A DNA stretch of 64,000 nt, taken from contig CAMLGF010000012.1 in the NCBI GenBank assembly GCA_946479515.1, positions 1 to 64,000 on the forward strand. The letters are read 5' to 3'. The translations under genes were made by a program, and so were the position numbers. Every line of letters starts with the position of its first letter. Positions within the stretch are counted from its first letter, which is position 1. This DNA comes from an uncultured Pseudomonadota bacterium. Its GTDB lineage: Bacteria > Pseudomonadota > Gammaproteobacteria > Steroidobacterales > Steroidobacteraceae. The notes below the pieces were generated by a model. It saw nothing but the letters and a program-made list of their open reading frames with translations, was not told the origin of the DNA and ran no database searches. Below, piece after piece: positions 1 through 9,577 of this stretch.

Positions 1-369
1 CACGGCTTCTTCTACGGCATCACCATTCCGCTGCTGTGGGCGATGATCGCGGACGTCGCCGACTATTCGGAGTGGAAAAATCATCGCCGCGCCACGGCCA
101 TAGTCTTCTCCGCGATGATCCTCGGGCTCAAGTTCGGCCTCGCGGTTGGCGGCGCGCTGGTCGCGAAGCTGCTGGACGTCTACGGCTACGTGCGCGGCGC
201 CGTCGAGCAGCCGCCCGAGGTGGTTCACGGCATCAAGCTGGCGATCAGCGTCTACGCGTCGATTCCCTTCCTGATCTGCTGCGCGGTCTTGTTCTTCTAC
301 GAGATCAACAAGGCGATGGAATCGCGCATCGAGAGCGAGCTTGAGCAGCGTCGTCGCGCGACGACTTGA
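1..369 (+). CDS. Sugar:cation symporter of the GPH/MFS type (C-terminal part)
   Basis: The reading frame is open from the first base of the window, so the gene starts outside it and only about 122 C-terminal residues are present. The motif DVADYSEW matches the conserved loop of the glycoside-pentoside-hexuronide:cation symporters (MelB/XynP group). Two hydrophobic stretches follow, consistent with the last membrane helices, and a short charged cytoplasmic tail ends the protein. It probably imports oligosaccharides or sugars. A GH43 glycosidase begins 46 bases downstream on the same strand, which fits import and intracellular breakdown of xylan or arabinan fragments. The exact substrate cannot be read from this fragment. 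Confidence 0.8.
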   Translation, partial: HGFFYGITIPLLWAMIADVADYSEWKNHRRATAIVFSAMILGLKFGLAVGGALVAKLLDVYGYVRGAVEQPPEVVHGIKLAISVYASIPFLICCAVLFFYEINKAMESRIESELEQRRRATT

Positions 370-415
370 GCGCGCGCCGGCATCGCGGCAAATCAATCGA
401 GAGGACCCGAGCATC

Positions 416-1441
416 ATGTCGAACGATTCAGAAGTCGATTACTCCCGCGAGGACTACGAAGCCCTCACCCGCAGGGCCATTTCCCAGCCGCTGGTGACGC
501 ACATCTACACGGCCGATCCGTCGGCGCATGTCTTCAACGGCAAGCTTTACGTCTATCCATCGCACGACATCGAAGCCGGCATCCCGTTCAACGACAACGG
601 CGATCACTTCGACATGCGCGACTATCACGTGTTGCGCCTGGATTCGCCGACGAGCCCGGCGGAAGACTGCGGCGTTGCGCTCGACATCAAGGATGTGAAA
701 TGGGCGCAGCGCCAGATGTGGGCGCCGGATGCCGCGACGAAAGACGGCAAGTACTACCTGTATTTCCCGGCCAAGCGCCCCGACGGCATTTTCCAGATCG
801 GTGTGGCTGTGGGAGACCGCCCCGAGGGGCCGTTCAAGCCCGAGCCCGAGGCCATCCAGGGCAGCTATTCCATCGATCCGGCCGTGTTCGTGGACGACGA
901 TGGCGCTGCTTATATGTACTTCGGCGGCATCTGGGGCGGCCAGCTGCAGAAGTATCGCGACAATGTGTACGGCGAGAAGCACGAGGAGCCCGCCGACGAC
1001 GAACCCGCACTGTGCCCGCGCGTCGCGCGTCTCTCCGCGGACATGAAGGAGTTCGCCGAGGCGCCGCGCGCCGTCGTGATACTCGACGAAGCCGGCAAGC
1101 CGCTGCGCGCCGGCGACCACGACCGCCGCTTCTTCGAAGCGTCATGGATGCACAAGTACAAGGACAAGTACTACTTCTCGTACTCGACCGGCGATACTCA
1201 CTACCTGTGCTACGGCATCGCCGACAATCCCTACGGCCCGTTCGTCTATCAGGGCCGCATACTCACGCCGGTGATCGGCTGGACCACGCATCATTCGATC
1301 TGCGAGTTCCAGGGGAAGTGGTACCTGTTCTACCATGACTCCGTGCTGTCCAAGGGCGTCACGCATCTGCGCTCGGTGAAGATGGCGGAGCTGACCTACG
1401 ACGCGAACGGGCGCATCAATACCATCAGTCCCTACCGATAG
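416..1441 (+). CDS. Glycoside hydrolase family 43 (arabinofuranosidase/xylosidase-like)
   Basis: A 341-residue five-bladed propeller glycosidase. The three acidic residues expected for GH43 are visible: Asp34 in TADPSAH (general base), Asp154 in SIDPAVF (pKa modulator) and Glu241 in FFEASWMH (general acid). I chose the ATG at 416 because GAGAGGA lies at 399-405; an in-frame start at 341 would overlap the transporter. No signal peptide is seen, so the enzyme is probably cytoplasmic and cleaves arabinose or xylose from imported oligosaccharides. It sits between a sugar symporter and a Gfo/Idh/MocA oxidoreductase in one apparent operon. Family assignment is firm; the substrate is inferred. Confidence 0.88.
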   Translation: MSNDSEVDYSREDYEALTRRAISQPLVTHIYTADPSAHVFNGKLYVYPSHDIEAGIPFNDNGDHFDMRDYHVLRLDSPTSPAEDCGVALDIKDVKWAQRQMWAPDAATKDGKYYLYFPAKRPDGIFQIGVAVGDRPEGPFKPEPEAIQGSYSIDPAVFVDDDGAAYMYFGGIWGGQLQKYRDNVYGEKHEEPADDEPALCPRVARLSADMKEFAEAPRAVVILDEAGKPLRAGDHDRRFFEASWMHKYKDKYYFSYSTGDTHYLCYGIADNPYGPFVYQGRILTPVIGWTTHHSICEFQGKWYLFYHDSVLSKGVTHLRSVKMAELTYDANGRINTISPYR

Positions 1442-1465
1442 CGGTGCTGTCGAGGACGGAGAGTC

Positions 1466-2614
1466 ATGAACGGTCGAGACGAACGCAACGCCAGGACGCC
1501 CACCATCGATGCGGGCCGCCGAAAGCTCCTGGAGGTGGTCGGCGCCGGTGCAGTGGCATCGGCGATACCGGCGGTACTTGCCGCCCAGTCGGCCGGCATG
1601 AGCAAACAAAGTGATCGGCCCATACGCTGGGGCGTCGTCGGAACGGGTTCGATCGCAAATCACATTGCGCGGATGATCCAGTTGGCCGATCGGGCCGAGC
1701 TGGCGGCAGTCTCCAGCCGCAAGATGGAAACCGCGAAGCAATTCGCCAGCAAGCACGGCATTCCGGCGGCGTTCGATTCTTGGGCGGAGATGGTGAAGTC
1801 GAGTACCGTCGATGCGGTCTACGTCGCGACACCCACCGCCGTGCGGGAAGAAATCTGCGTGTTCGCCGCGACCAACGGCAGGCACGTGCTCGGAGAAAAG
1901 CCCTTCGCCAATCTGCCGTCATTGCGGCGCATCACCTCGGCCTGTCGCCAGAACGGCGTCGGCTTCATGGATGGCACGCATTTCGTGCATCACCCGAGAA
2001 CGGCACAGATCAAGGCCACCATGCGCGAGAAGATCGGCTGGCCCTGGTCGGTCGATTCGGCGTTTCAATTCAGTCTGTCGGATGCGGACAATATCCGCAT
2101 GAATCCCGAGCTCGAGCCCTATGGCGCGATTGGCGATGCAGCCTGGTACAACATGCGCGCGGCGGTGGAGTACACGGCGCCCGGCGTCAAACTGACCGGA
2201 GTCGATGCGTATCTTCGCCGTAACAAGAAGGGTGACGCCGTGATCGGCGGCGGCGGCGTCATTGCCTTCGACGATGGCTCGACTACCACGTGGAATTGCG
2301 GCTTCGATGCCGGCGCCGTGAGCATGGACCTGCGGATTTCGGGGACCGGCGGTCAATTCGGTCTGCGTGACTTCGTGATCAACGAGGGCAATGGACCTGC
2401 CGAGTATGAATTTCGCAAGGGCGGGTTCGGTAGCGGAACGTCCGAACGCATCGGCGTACCCGCCGCGAAGCCCGCTGCCGCGTTGATGTTCGAAAACTTC
2501 GCGACCATGGTTGGCAACGCCGACCGCTTCGAAGCCAGCGTGCTCGCGAGCGAAAGAACTCAGGAGTGGCTGGATGCGATCTGGAACAAGGGCATTCGGA
2601 ACGAGCGCGGCTGA
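1466..2614 (+). CDS. Gfo/Idh/MocA family oxidoreductase with Tat-like signal
   Basis: A 382-residue NAD(P)-dependent sugar oxidoreductase. Residues 18-43 form a twin-arginine-like leader (GRRKLL followed by an Ala-rich hydrophobic stretch). The Rossmann glycine motif GVVGTGSIA lies near residues 56-64 and the family motif EKPFA at 144-148. The C-terminal half has the beta-sheet domain expected of glucose-fructose or xylose dehydrogenase relatives. It follows the GH43 gene by 24 bases with GGAGAG before the ATG, so the two are likely cotranscribed. A Tat leader fits the periplasmic members of this family, which export bound cofactor. The sugar oxidised is unknown. Confidence 0.85.
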   Translation: MNGRDERNARTPTIDAGRRKLLEVVGAGAVASAIPAVLAAQSAGMSKQSDRPIRWGVVGTGSIANHIARMIQLADRAELAAVSSRKMETAKQFASKHGIPAAFDSWAEMVKSSTVDAVYVATPTAVREEICVFAATNGRHVLGEKPFANLPSLRRITSACRQNGVGFMDGTHFVHHPRTAQIKATMREKIGWPWSVDSAFQFSLSDADNIRMNPELEPYGAIGDAAWYNMRAAVEYTAPGVKLTGVDAYLRRNKKGDAVIGGGGVIAFDDGSTTTWNCGFDAGAVSMDLRISGTGGQFGLRDFVINEGNGPAEYEFRKGGFGSGTSERIGVPAAKPAAALMFENFATMVGNADRFEASVLASERTQEWLDAIWNKGIRNERG

Positions 2615-2617
2615 TCC

Positions 2618-3448
2618 TCAAAGCGCCTTCTTGAACAGCGCAAGTTTGCGCGCCCACCCTTTCTCGGCCGCCTCCGGGTTGTGGTTCTGCGAGTCCGGCG
2701 GCATCCAGCCGTGGTTGGCGCCCTTGTACACCTCGATCTCCGCCGGCAGCTTCGCATCGTCGAACGCCTTGCGCAGGATGTCCTTCGACTCCGGCTGCTT
2801 CTGATCGTCGTTGTCCGCGATGGCGATCAGCATGCTGGCCTTCATCCGGGGAATCAGCAGATGCGGGCTGTCTGGCTTGTCGGTAGTCAGTCCGCCGCCA
2901 TGGAAGGAGCAGCCGGCGCCGATGCGCTCCGGCAGCGCGGCCGCGGTGCGCATCACGATGGGCCCGCCCATGCAGTATCCCGTGGTGCCGATCTTGCGGC
3001 GCTTGTCGACCGCCTTCTGCTCATCCAGCCAGGCGACGAACGCCTTGGCATCGGACACATGCGTGGTGGGGTTGAGCGTGCGCGCGAAACTGAAGGCGTC
3101 CTCGCGAGTGGCAGGCGTTCCTTTGACGGAGCGGTAGAAAGGATTGACCGTGAGCACGGCGTAGCCGGATTCCGCGAGACGCTTGCCCATGGCGCGGAAC
3201 GCGGGGCGCAGGCCGAAGATGTCCGGCCACACGAGCACCGCAGCCGTCGCCTTCGCGGGATGCACGAAGTGGGCGTCGCAGACGCCGTCGGGAGTCTTGA
3301 TCTCCACGTCTGACTCCGTCACTTCGACGGCGGACGCCACCGTGGGCAGCATCGCGGCCAGCGCCGCGCCGAGCCCCAGCGTGCCGAACTGGCGGCGCGA
3401 GAGCTCGCTGCCGCGAAGGATATCGTCACTCGAATCGCGCTCGCACAT
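2618..3448 (-). CDS. Dienelactone hydrolase family protein, Tat-exported
   Basis: A 276-residue alpha/beta hydrolase. An N-terminal twin-arginine motif (LSRRQFG) precedes a hydrophobic stretch ending in ASA, so export through Tat is likely. The nucleophile is Cys159 in the GYCMGG elbow; Asp212 or Asp214 and His246 in ANHGW complete the triad of the dienelactone hydrolase family. It may hydrolyse lactones or esters; no chlorocatechol-pathway gene is nearby, so the classical role is not supported. A strong GGAGG ribosome site lies just upstream of the ATG. It converges with the Gfo/Idh gene, with only three bases between the stops. Confidence 0.85.
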   Translation of the reverse strand: MCERDSSDDILRGSELSRRQFGTLGLGAALAAMLPTVASAVEVTESDVEIKTPDGVCDAHFVHPAKATAAVLVWPDIFGLRPAFRAMGKRLAESGYAVLTVNPFYRSVKGTPATREDAFSFARTLNPTTHVSDAKAFVAWLDEQKAVDKRRKIGTTGYCMGGPIVMRTAAALPERIGAGCSFHGGGLTTDKPDSPHLLIPRMKASMLIAIADNDDQKQPESKDILRKAFDDAKLPAEIEVYKGANHGWMPPDSQNHNPEAAEKGWARKLALFKKAL

Positions 3449-3538
3449 GGCAGACCTCCGGGAGGAAAGGTGGCGGGCATCGATTCTAGCCGCCTCCGGC
3501 CTCTCCGACTGGGCCGATTCGGCCAGAACCGGCCCTGA

Positions 3539-5638
3539 CTACCAGATCACGACCTTCCTGTCCCCGCTGTTGACCATCGGGTCCCCCTCCTTGCAGCCGA
3601 ACGCCTTCGCAAACGCGTCGATATTGGTCGGCGTGCCATTCGCACGCACCGCATCCGGCGCATGCGGATCGGAGGCGACGATCAGCTTGGTCAGTTCCGG
3701 CGTGTATTTTTCGCGCCAGGCGGCGGCGAAGCCCAGGAAGAACCGCTGCTCGCGGGTCATGCCGTCGGTCTTCGGATCGGGTTTGCCGGCCACCGCCTTC
3801 TGGAAGGCATCGTAGGCGATGTTGAGTCCGCCGAGATCGGCGATGTTCTCGCCCAGCGTCAGGTTGCCATTCACCTTCTCGGTGAGGCCGGGCGCATTGT
3901 AGCCACCGTACTGCGCGACTAGTTTGGCGGTCAGCGCCTTGAACCGGGCGGCATCCTCCTTCGTCCACCACTCCTCGAAATTTCCCGAGGGCCCAAAGCG
4001 CGAACCCTGATCGTCATAGCCGTGCGTGAGCTCGTGGCCGATGATCGCGCCGATGGCGCCGTAGTTCAGCGCCTCGTCCGCCTGCGGATCGAAGAACGGC
4101 GGCTGCAGGATGGCCGCCGGAAACACGATCTCGTTGCGCTGCGGATCGTAGTAAGCGTTGATGGTCTGCGGCGTCATGCCCCATTCGTCCTTGTCGACGG
4201 GCTTGCCGATCTTGTCGAGCTCGTAGCGGTAATTGAACGCGGTCGCGGCGGCGACGTTGCCGTACAGGCTGTCGCGGCTGGTCGTGAGGCCGCTCCAGTC
4301 GCGCCACTTGTCGGGATAGCCGATCTTGGTGTTGAACGCCGCCCATTTCTCCAGCGCCTTCTTCTTGGTGGCATCGCTCATCCACGTGAGATTCTCGATG
4401 CGCGCCTTCAGTGCCTCGCGCAGGTTGTTCACGAGCTCGAGCATCTGCGCCTTGGACGACGCCGGGAACGCCACTTCCACGTAGCGCTGGCCCATGGCCT
4501 CGCCCGCGGAGTTCTCGATGACACCCAGCACGCGCTTCCAGCGCGCGCGCTGCTCCTTCTGGCCTTGCAGCGTCTTGCCGTAGAAGTCGAAGTTCTCGGT
4601 GACGAAGTCGTCGCTGAGGTAGGGCGCCGCGCCGTCCAGCAGCTTGAAGCGCAGCCAGCTCTGCCACTGCACCACGGGTACGTCGGCGAGCATCCTGCTC
4701 ACTTCCTGGTGGAAGGCGGGGATGCCCAGGGAGAACCACTCCGGGGTGGCCACCTTCTGCGCCTCGAAGAATTTCGTCCACGGGAAGTTAGGCGTGAGAT
4801 TGTTCGCCTCGGTCATCTTCACCGGGTGGTAGTACAGCTCCACGTCGCGCGACAGTTGTTCGCTCGACTTCGATGCCTTCGCCAGCCGCGTCTCGAAAGC
4901 CAGCACGGTGGCGGCCTGTTTCGCGGCGTCCACGGGAGCCGTGCCCGCGAGTTCGAACAGCTTGGCGATATGCTTCTCGTACGCGTCCCGGATCGGCTTC
5001 TTGTCCGCCAGCGTGTAATACGTGGAGTCGGGCAGGCCGAGGCCGCCCTGGAAGGCCGATGCGACGTTCATGGTGGAATTCTTGAAATCCGGCTGCGGCC
5101 CGAAGCCGAACAGCGGGTTCTCGCCCACCGCGGCAACCTGGCGCAGGTGCTCGGCGACCGACGGCCCGTCGGTGAGCGCCTCGATGGCAGCCAGGCGACT
5201 CTCGAGCGGCGCCAGACCCAGTTCGTTGAGCTTCTTGTCGTCCATGCCCGTGGCCCAGAAGTCGCCGATGATCTTGTCGATGCCGGTGGCATTGGCGTCG
5301 GCGGCGATGCGTTCGGCCAATTGCTGGCGCACGCCCAGCGAGCGATTGCGCAGGACCAGGAAGGCGCCCCAGCCGGGCTCGTCCGCAGGGATCGTGTTGG
5401 CGGTCAGCCACTTGCCGTTCACGTAGGCCGAGAGATCGGTGCAGGCGTTCTGGGCGGGGTCCAGGTCCGAGGCGGCGAAGCGGATGGGTTGCTGTAGTTT
5501 GCTCTCGTCCAGAGTCCAGGTCGGCTTCGGGTCCGTCGCGGCCATCTTCTCATCGGCCGCGCGCTGACAGCCGGCAAGCACGGTCAGCATGGCTGCGGCC
5601 ACCGAGAGGGAGACGCGGAGCTGGGCTTTGTCGGACAT
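3539..5638 (-). CDS. M13 family zinc metallopeptidase lipoprotein (neprilysin/PepO-like)
   Basis: A 699-residue endopeptidase. The N-terminus has a hydrophobic stretch ending in the lipobox LAGC, so it is probably anchored in the envelope. The zinc motif HELTH is at 535-539, with Glu597 and Asp601 in ENIADLGG as the further ligand and its partner. NAYYDP and the C-terminal VVIW also match the family. I chose the ATG at 5638 because the signal peptide starts there and GAGGAA precedes it; the frame stays open 48 codons further upstream without domain support. It is divergent from phoD. It probably cleaves oligopeptides in the periplasm. Confidence 0.9.
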   Translation of the reverse strand: MSDKAQLRVSLSVAAAMLTVLAGCQRAADEKMAATDPKPTWTLDESKLQQPIRFAASDLDPAQNACTDLSAYVNGKWLTANTIPADEPGWGAFLVLRNRSLGVRQQLAERIAADANATGIDKIIGDFWATGMDDKKLNELGLAPLESRLAAIEALTDGPSVAEHLRQVAAVGENPLFGFGPQPDFKNSTMNVASAFQGGLGLPDSTYYTLADKKPIRDAYEKHIAKLFELAGTAPVDAAKQAATVLAFETRLAKASKSSEQLSRDVELYYHPVKMTEANNLTPNFPWTKFFEAQKVATPEWFSLGIPAFHQEVSRMLADVPVVQWQSWLRFKLLDGAAPYLSDDFVTENFDFYGKTLQGQKEQRARWKRVLGVIENSAGEAMGQRYVEVAFPASSKAQMLELVNNLREALKARIENLTWMSDATKKKALEKWAAFNTKIGYPDKWRDWSGLTTSRDSLYGNVAAATAFNYRYELDKIGKPVDKDEWGMTPQTINAYYDPQRNEIVFPAAILQPPFFDPQADEALNYGAIGAIIGHELTHGYDDQGSRFGPSGNFEEWWTKEDAARFKALTAKLVAQYGGYNAPGLTEKVNGNLTLGENIADLGGLNIAYDAFQKAVAGKPDPKTDGMTREQRFFLGFAAAWREKYTPELTKLIVASDPHAPDAVRANGTPTNIDAFAKAFGCKEGDPMVNSGDRKVVIW

Positions 5639-5788
5639 GGTCGGGTTCCTCGGGACAGGGTTCGTGCACTGGAGCATAGCGCGGCGCCGAGGGCCGCAGA
5701 CTCGCCAGAGCCCGCTGCGAGGTCGGATTGCGACCAGCCGTGCGACGAGCCGCTGGGTTCGCCCCGGGGATCGGCGCATCATCCGCCG

Positions 5789-7837
5789 ATGCTGACCCGC
5801 CGACAGTTTGCCCAGGCCGCGGCCGCCGCCGGTGCGGTGCTGGCACTTGGCACCGGGTGCGCAACAGCGCCTCGATGGCGCGAGCGCCGTGACCTGTATC
5901 CGCAGGGTGTCGCCTCCGGCGATCCCGCGCCCGACAGCGTGCTGCTCTGGACGCGCCGCCAGCCGGCCGCCGATGACCTGCGCGCAGCCTATCTACTCAC
6001 CGTGGAAGTGGCCAAGGATCGGGACTTCCGCCACATCGTCGCGCGCGGCGAGGCCGAGATCACCGCGGACACCGACTGGACCTGCCGCTTCATGGCCGCG
6101 GGGCTCAGGCCCGCCACCGAATACTGGTACCGCTTCACCGACGGCGCCGGCGATGGCAGCCGCGTTGGCCGCACGCTGACCGCGCCCGGCGAGCGCGATG
6201 CGCGCCCGGTGCGCTTCACGTTCGTGAGCTGTCAGGACATGACCATCGGCGCTGCGAACGCGTATCGCCGCATGATCTACGAGGACGAGCGCCGGCCACG
6301 CGCCGAGCAGATCGGCTTCGTGCTGCACCTCGGGGATTTCATCTACGAAGTGGTGAACTACGCGGACGAGATGCCCGAGGGCAAAGCTCGCGGCCGCCGT
6401 CTGCGTCCCCTGTTCAAATACCCGCAGGGCGACAGGGTCGGCGCCTACCACATCCCCGTGACGCTCGCGGACTACCGCACCATCTACCGCGCCTACCTCA
6501 CCGACCCCGATCTTCAGGACGCGCGCGCCCGCTGGCCGTTCGTACCGGTGTGGGACAACCACGAGTTTTCGTGGCAGGGGTTCCAGGGCTTCCAGGTGTT
6601 CGGTGGCGAGCTGCGCCCCGCGCAGACCAAGAAGGTGGCGGCCAACCAGGCGTGGTGGGAGTTCCAGCCGGCGCGTGTCGCCCAGCCCCACGCCAGGCAA
6701 TCCGGTGCGAACCGCGACCGCTTCCAGGCGCCCGACGTCACGGACGCGCCGATCGCCGGGTTCGACGCCAACGGCTTCGGGCTCGGCGCCGACAACCTGG
6801 CGGCCGTCGAGAGCCTGACTATCTACCGGGCGTTCCGCTACGGCCGCAATGCCGAGCTGATCCTGACCGACAACCGCTCGTACAAGATCGCCGACGCGGA
6901 CGGCTCCGCGGTGGCGCCGGACGGGTTCCCGACGTTCATCGACGAGGACACGGCGCGCATCATCGACGACGGCCGCGCTGCGAATGGTGGCAAGCCGCCA
7001 GCCACACTGCGGTTTGCCGGCAAGGACATTCCGAACCCGGGTGCCGACCAGCCCATGCAGAGCTATCTGGGACCCAAGCAGCGCGCGTGGCTCATCGAGC
7101 GGCTGGCCTCGAGCCAGGCCCCGTGGAAGGTGTGGGGACACTCGTTCGGCACGCTTGCGTCGCGCACCGATCCCGCCAACCTGCCCGAAGGAATGGGACC
7201 CCAGTGGCCGGGCACGGGCTTCGGGCTGGCGAATGGTGGCTACTACGCCGAGCATGCGCTGATCTACGACGCATTGCGGGAGAAGGGCGTTACCGGGCTC
7301 GCGATCGTGGCCGGCGACAAGCATTCGTTCTGGGCGGGCCTCACGTCCGCGGATCTGCCGCCGCGCGACTACCACCCGGTGGGCGTCGAGTTCATCACCG
7401 GGTCCATCTCCGCGCAGGGGTTCGTCGAGCTCGGCGACCGCATCGTGAAGCCCGACGACCCGCTGCGCGCGCTGTACTACACCGGCGAGCACCGCGAGAT
7501 TCCTGCGGTCAACTACCTGTATCTGCACGGCGTGCGTGCGGCGCTGGCGCTGTCAACCATGAGCGCGGACGAGGCGCGCAAGTTGCGCAACCCGGCGGTG
7601 GCGCCGCACCTGAAGTTCGTGGACCTGGGTGGGCATGGCTATGGATTGGTCACGGTGACGGCTGGCTGGCTCGAGACGGAGTTCGTCTGCATCCCGGTGC
7701 CGTTCGAACGCAGCGAGTCGGCTGATGGTGGGCCGTTGCGGTATCGGGTGCGGCATCGCGTGAACCGATGGAAGCCGGGGGAGCAGCCCACGCTCGCGCA
7801 GAGCGTGGCCGAGGGAAGCGCGGAATACTCGATCTGA
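5789..7837 (+). CDS. phoD: Alkaline phosphatase D family protein
   Basis: A 682-residue PhoD-type phosphodiesterase/phosphomonoesterase. It starts MLTRRQF, a twin-arginine-like leader followed by an Ala-rich stretch and a cysteine at about residue 24, so Tat export and possible lipid anchoring are plausible. Family motifs include VASGDPAPDSVLLWTR, HLGDFIYE, WDNHEFSW, VWGHS and IVAGDKHS, which carry the metal ligands of the iron/calcium active site. It releases phosphate from organic phosphate outside the inner membrane. It is transcribed away from the M13 peptidase across about 150 bases. I see no convincing Pho box in that gap. Confidence 0.92.
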   Translation: MLTRRQFAQAAAAAGAVLALGTGCATAPRWRERRDLYPQGVASGDPAPDSVLLWTRRQPAADDLRAAYLLTVEVAKDRDFRHIVARGEAEITADTDWTCRFMAAGLRPATEYWYRFTDGAGDGSRVGRTLTAPGERDARPVRFTFVSCQDMTIGAANAYRRMIYEDERRPRAEQIGFVLHLGDFIYEVVNYADEMPEGKARGRRLRPLFKYPQGDRVGAYHIPVTLADYRTIYRAYLTDPDLQDARARWPFVPVWDNHEFSWQGFQGFQVFGGELRPAQTKKVAANQAWWEFQPARVAQPHARQSGANRDRFQAPDVTDAPIAGFDANGFGLGADNLAAVESLTIYRAFRYGRNAELILTDNRSYKIADADGSAVAPDGFPTFIDEDTARIIDDGRAANGGKPPATLRFAGKDIPNPGADQPMQSYLGPKQRAWLIERLASSQAPWKVWGHSFGTLASRTDPANLPEGMGPQWPGTGFGLANGGYYAEHALIYDALREKGVTGLAIVAGDKHSFWAGLTSADLPPRDYHPVGVEFITGSISAQGFVELGDRIVKPDDPLRALYYTGEHREIPAVNYLYLHGVRAALALSTMSADEARKLRNPAVAPHLKFVDLGGHGYGLVTVTAGWLETEFVCIPVPFERSESADGGPLRYRVRHRVNRWKPGEQPTLAQSVAEGSAEYSI

Positions 7838-7968
7838 CTTTCAATCGCCGGTCGGGATCACCCGGTCCGAATGCTTCCGCGGCAGTGGTTCAGGCGTTTC
7901 GCTCGCAGGGCATGCCATGCGGACGTCGTGACCTCGACGACCCTCACCGCCACCGCTCCAGAATCCTG

Positions 7969-9525
7969 CTATTTCAGCGCCAGCCTGATCGCATCCACCG
8001 GCGTGGCATCCAGTCCCGCCGTGAAGTCCGCGATCTCCATCTGCTCGATCGTCGCGGCCTTTCCATCCTTCGACGGCATCACTTTGACCAGTGACGTGCC
8101 CACCAGCAGATACCCGGTACGCTGCTGGTCCAGCCGTAACCCGAAACGACGCCACGCGACCGAGTCTGCCGGCCCGACGTTCCACTCCACCTCCGCGGAC
8201 TTTCTACCGGCGCTGGCATATCGAATGCTGAGAAGCAGCGGTCCACCGAAATCGACCGCCCCACGTTCGACGACGGGTGCGGACACACTGCGATATGACC
8301 CGAGCGACAGGTATTCCACTGTGTGGGGCGTCCAGCTTTCCACCAGCTCATATCCGGACGGTCCGCGTGCGAAACATCGTGCAACGGGCTTGGGGCCACC
8401 GTGCTCGGGTGCGCACCAGATGATGTCGGCGTCATATGAGCTCGGGCGGCCGCTCGCCGTCATGACGACGCCGAAAAGCGGTGTGCCGGCAGGCAGCGTG
8501 ATGGATTTCGACCAGCCGACGGTCTTTGATTCGTTCATGAGTCTGCCCGTGAGTCCGTGGGCGACTTCTGCGGAAAGGAACTGTTCGCCCGCCTTCACTT
8601 CGGTGCGACTGACTACCGGCCGTGAGACGAGGTACAACGCCGGTTTGCTGCCGCCAGCTTCCGCGACATTCGCGCGGGCCTCGGTCGCGTCCAGCAATGG
8701 CTGGCCGGTGCGCAGGTGTGCGAGCAGGGTTCCGGGCGCGATTCCCTCGATGAGTCTTGTCGAGAACCTCTCCTGCTGCTGGCGCACTTCGATCTTGAAG
8801 CGCCCGAATTGATAGACAAAATCGCCTTCCGCTCGCGTCTCCAACAACTTCGCGAATTGATCGCACACGGCGTGGGTCGGGCCCGTGCCCATGCCCCCGC
8901 CGACACGTCGAACGATCGACGAGTATCGAAATTCCGATTCCGGATTCGATCTGGTGCCGGCCCGAGCACAACTGACGTAGCCGATCTGGAATTGGGGCAA
9001 CTCATCGGCACGGGCAGGGCGGTATGTCATCGGCTCCGGTGCTCTGGCCGTCGCCGTCACCCGATTCAGCGTGAGAGGCTCCTCATTGCCCAGCAAACCG
9101 CGGCGGACGATTTCGAGCCTGCCGTCGGCGTCGAGATCCTGGAAGCAATCCACTTGCGCCAGCCCGAATCGCGTCAACTCGCACCACGCGTGGCGATCGG
9201 GAGCCACGTCGAGGTTCAATGTGCCATCCGCCTTGAGATCGGGCGCCCCTAGCAAAGTCAGCGCGAGTGTCGTGGTCTTGCCGCCCGCCCCATCGGCGAT
9301 GATGGCACGCGCCACGCGTGCCGGCTGCAACGCGACGTCTGGTTCATTCCATTTGACCACTCCGCGAAAGAGTTCGCCGGAGGCCAACGTCGGATCCACT
9401 TGCAGAGCCTCGACTGGAATCATCGCGGACAGGGGTTCTTCGGCCCTTGCCGCTGGGCCGACGCAGGTCGCTGTCGCAACCAGCATGAGAATCAGGGCGT
9501 GTTCGGCGGAACGACTTCTTCTCAC
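7969..9525 (-). CDS. Uncharacterised secreted protein
   Basis: A 518-residue protein that I cannot assign to a family. Residues 1-28 look like a signal peptide ending in ARA. The middle contains FQDLDADGRLEI, similar to the short Asp-rich loops of FG-GAP/VCBS propeller blades, but I see only one such loop and do not claim the fold. Most of the rest is predicted-looking beta structure with few charged clusters. It stands alone on the minus strand between phoD (convergent) and the cytochrome lipoprotein (same strand, 52 bases upstream of that gene's stop). Function unknown; location outside the inner membrane is inferred from the leader. Confidence 0.6.
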   Translation of the reverse strand: MRRSRSAEHALILMLVATATCVGPAARAEEPLSAMIPVEALQVDPTLASGELFRGVVKWNEPDVALQPARVARAIIADGAGGKTTTLALTLLGAPDLKADGTLNLDVAPDRHAWCELTRFGLAQVDCFQDLDADGRLEIVRRGLLGNEEPLTLNRVTATARAPEPMTYRPARADELPQFQIGYVSCARAGTRSNPESEFRYSSIVRRVGGGMGTGPTHAVCDQFAKLLETRAEGDFVYQFGRFKIEVRQQQERFSTRLIEGIAPGTLLAHLRTGQPLLDATEARANVAEAGGSKPALYLVSRPVVSRTEVKAGEQFLSAEVAHGLTGRLMNESKTVGWSKSITLPAGTPLFGVVMTASGRPSSYDADIIWCAPEHGGPKPVARCFARGPSGYELVESWTPHTVEYLSLGSYRSVSAPVVERGAVDFGGPLLLSIRYASAGRKSAEVEWNVGPADSVAWRRFGLRLDQQRTGYLLVGTSLVKVMPSKDGKAATIEQMEIADFTAGLDATPVDAIRLALK

Positions 9526-9577
9526 GGACGGGGCTCCTGGTGTCGCTGACGCGCCAGATTCTATCCGACGGCGATGA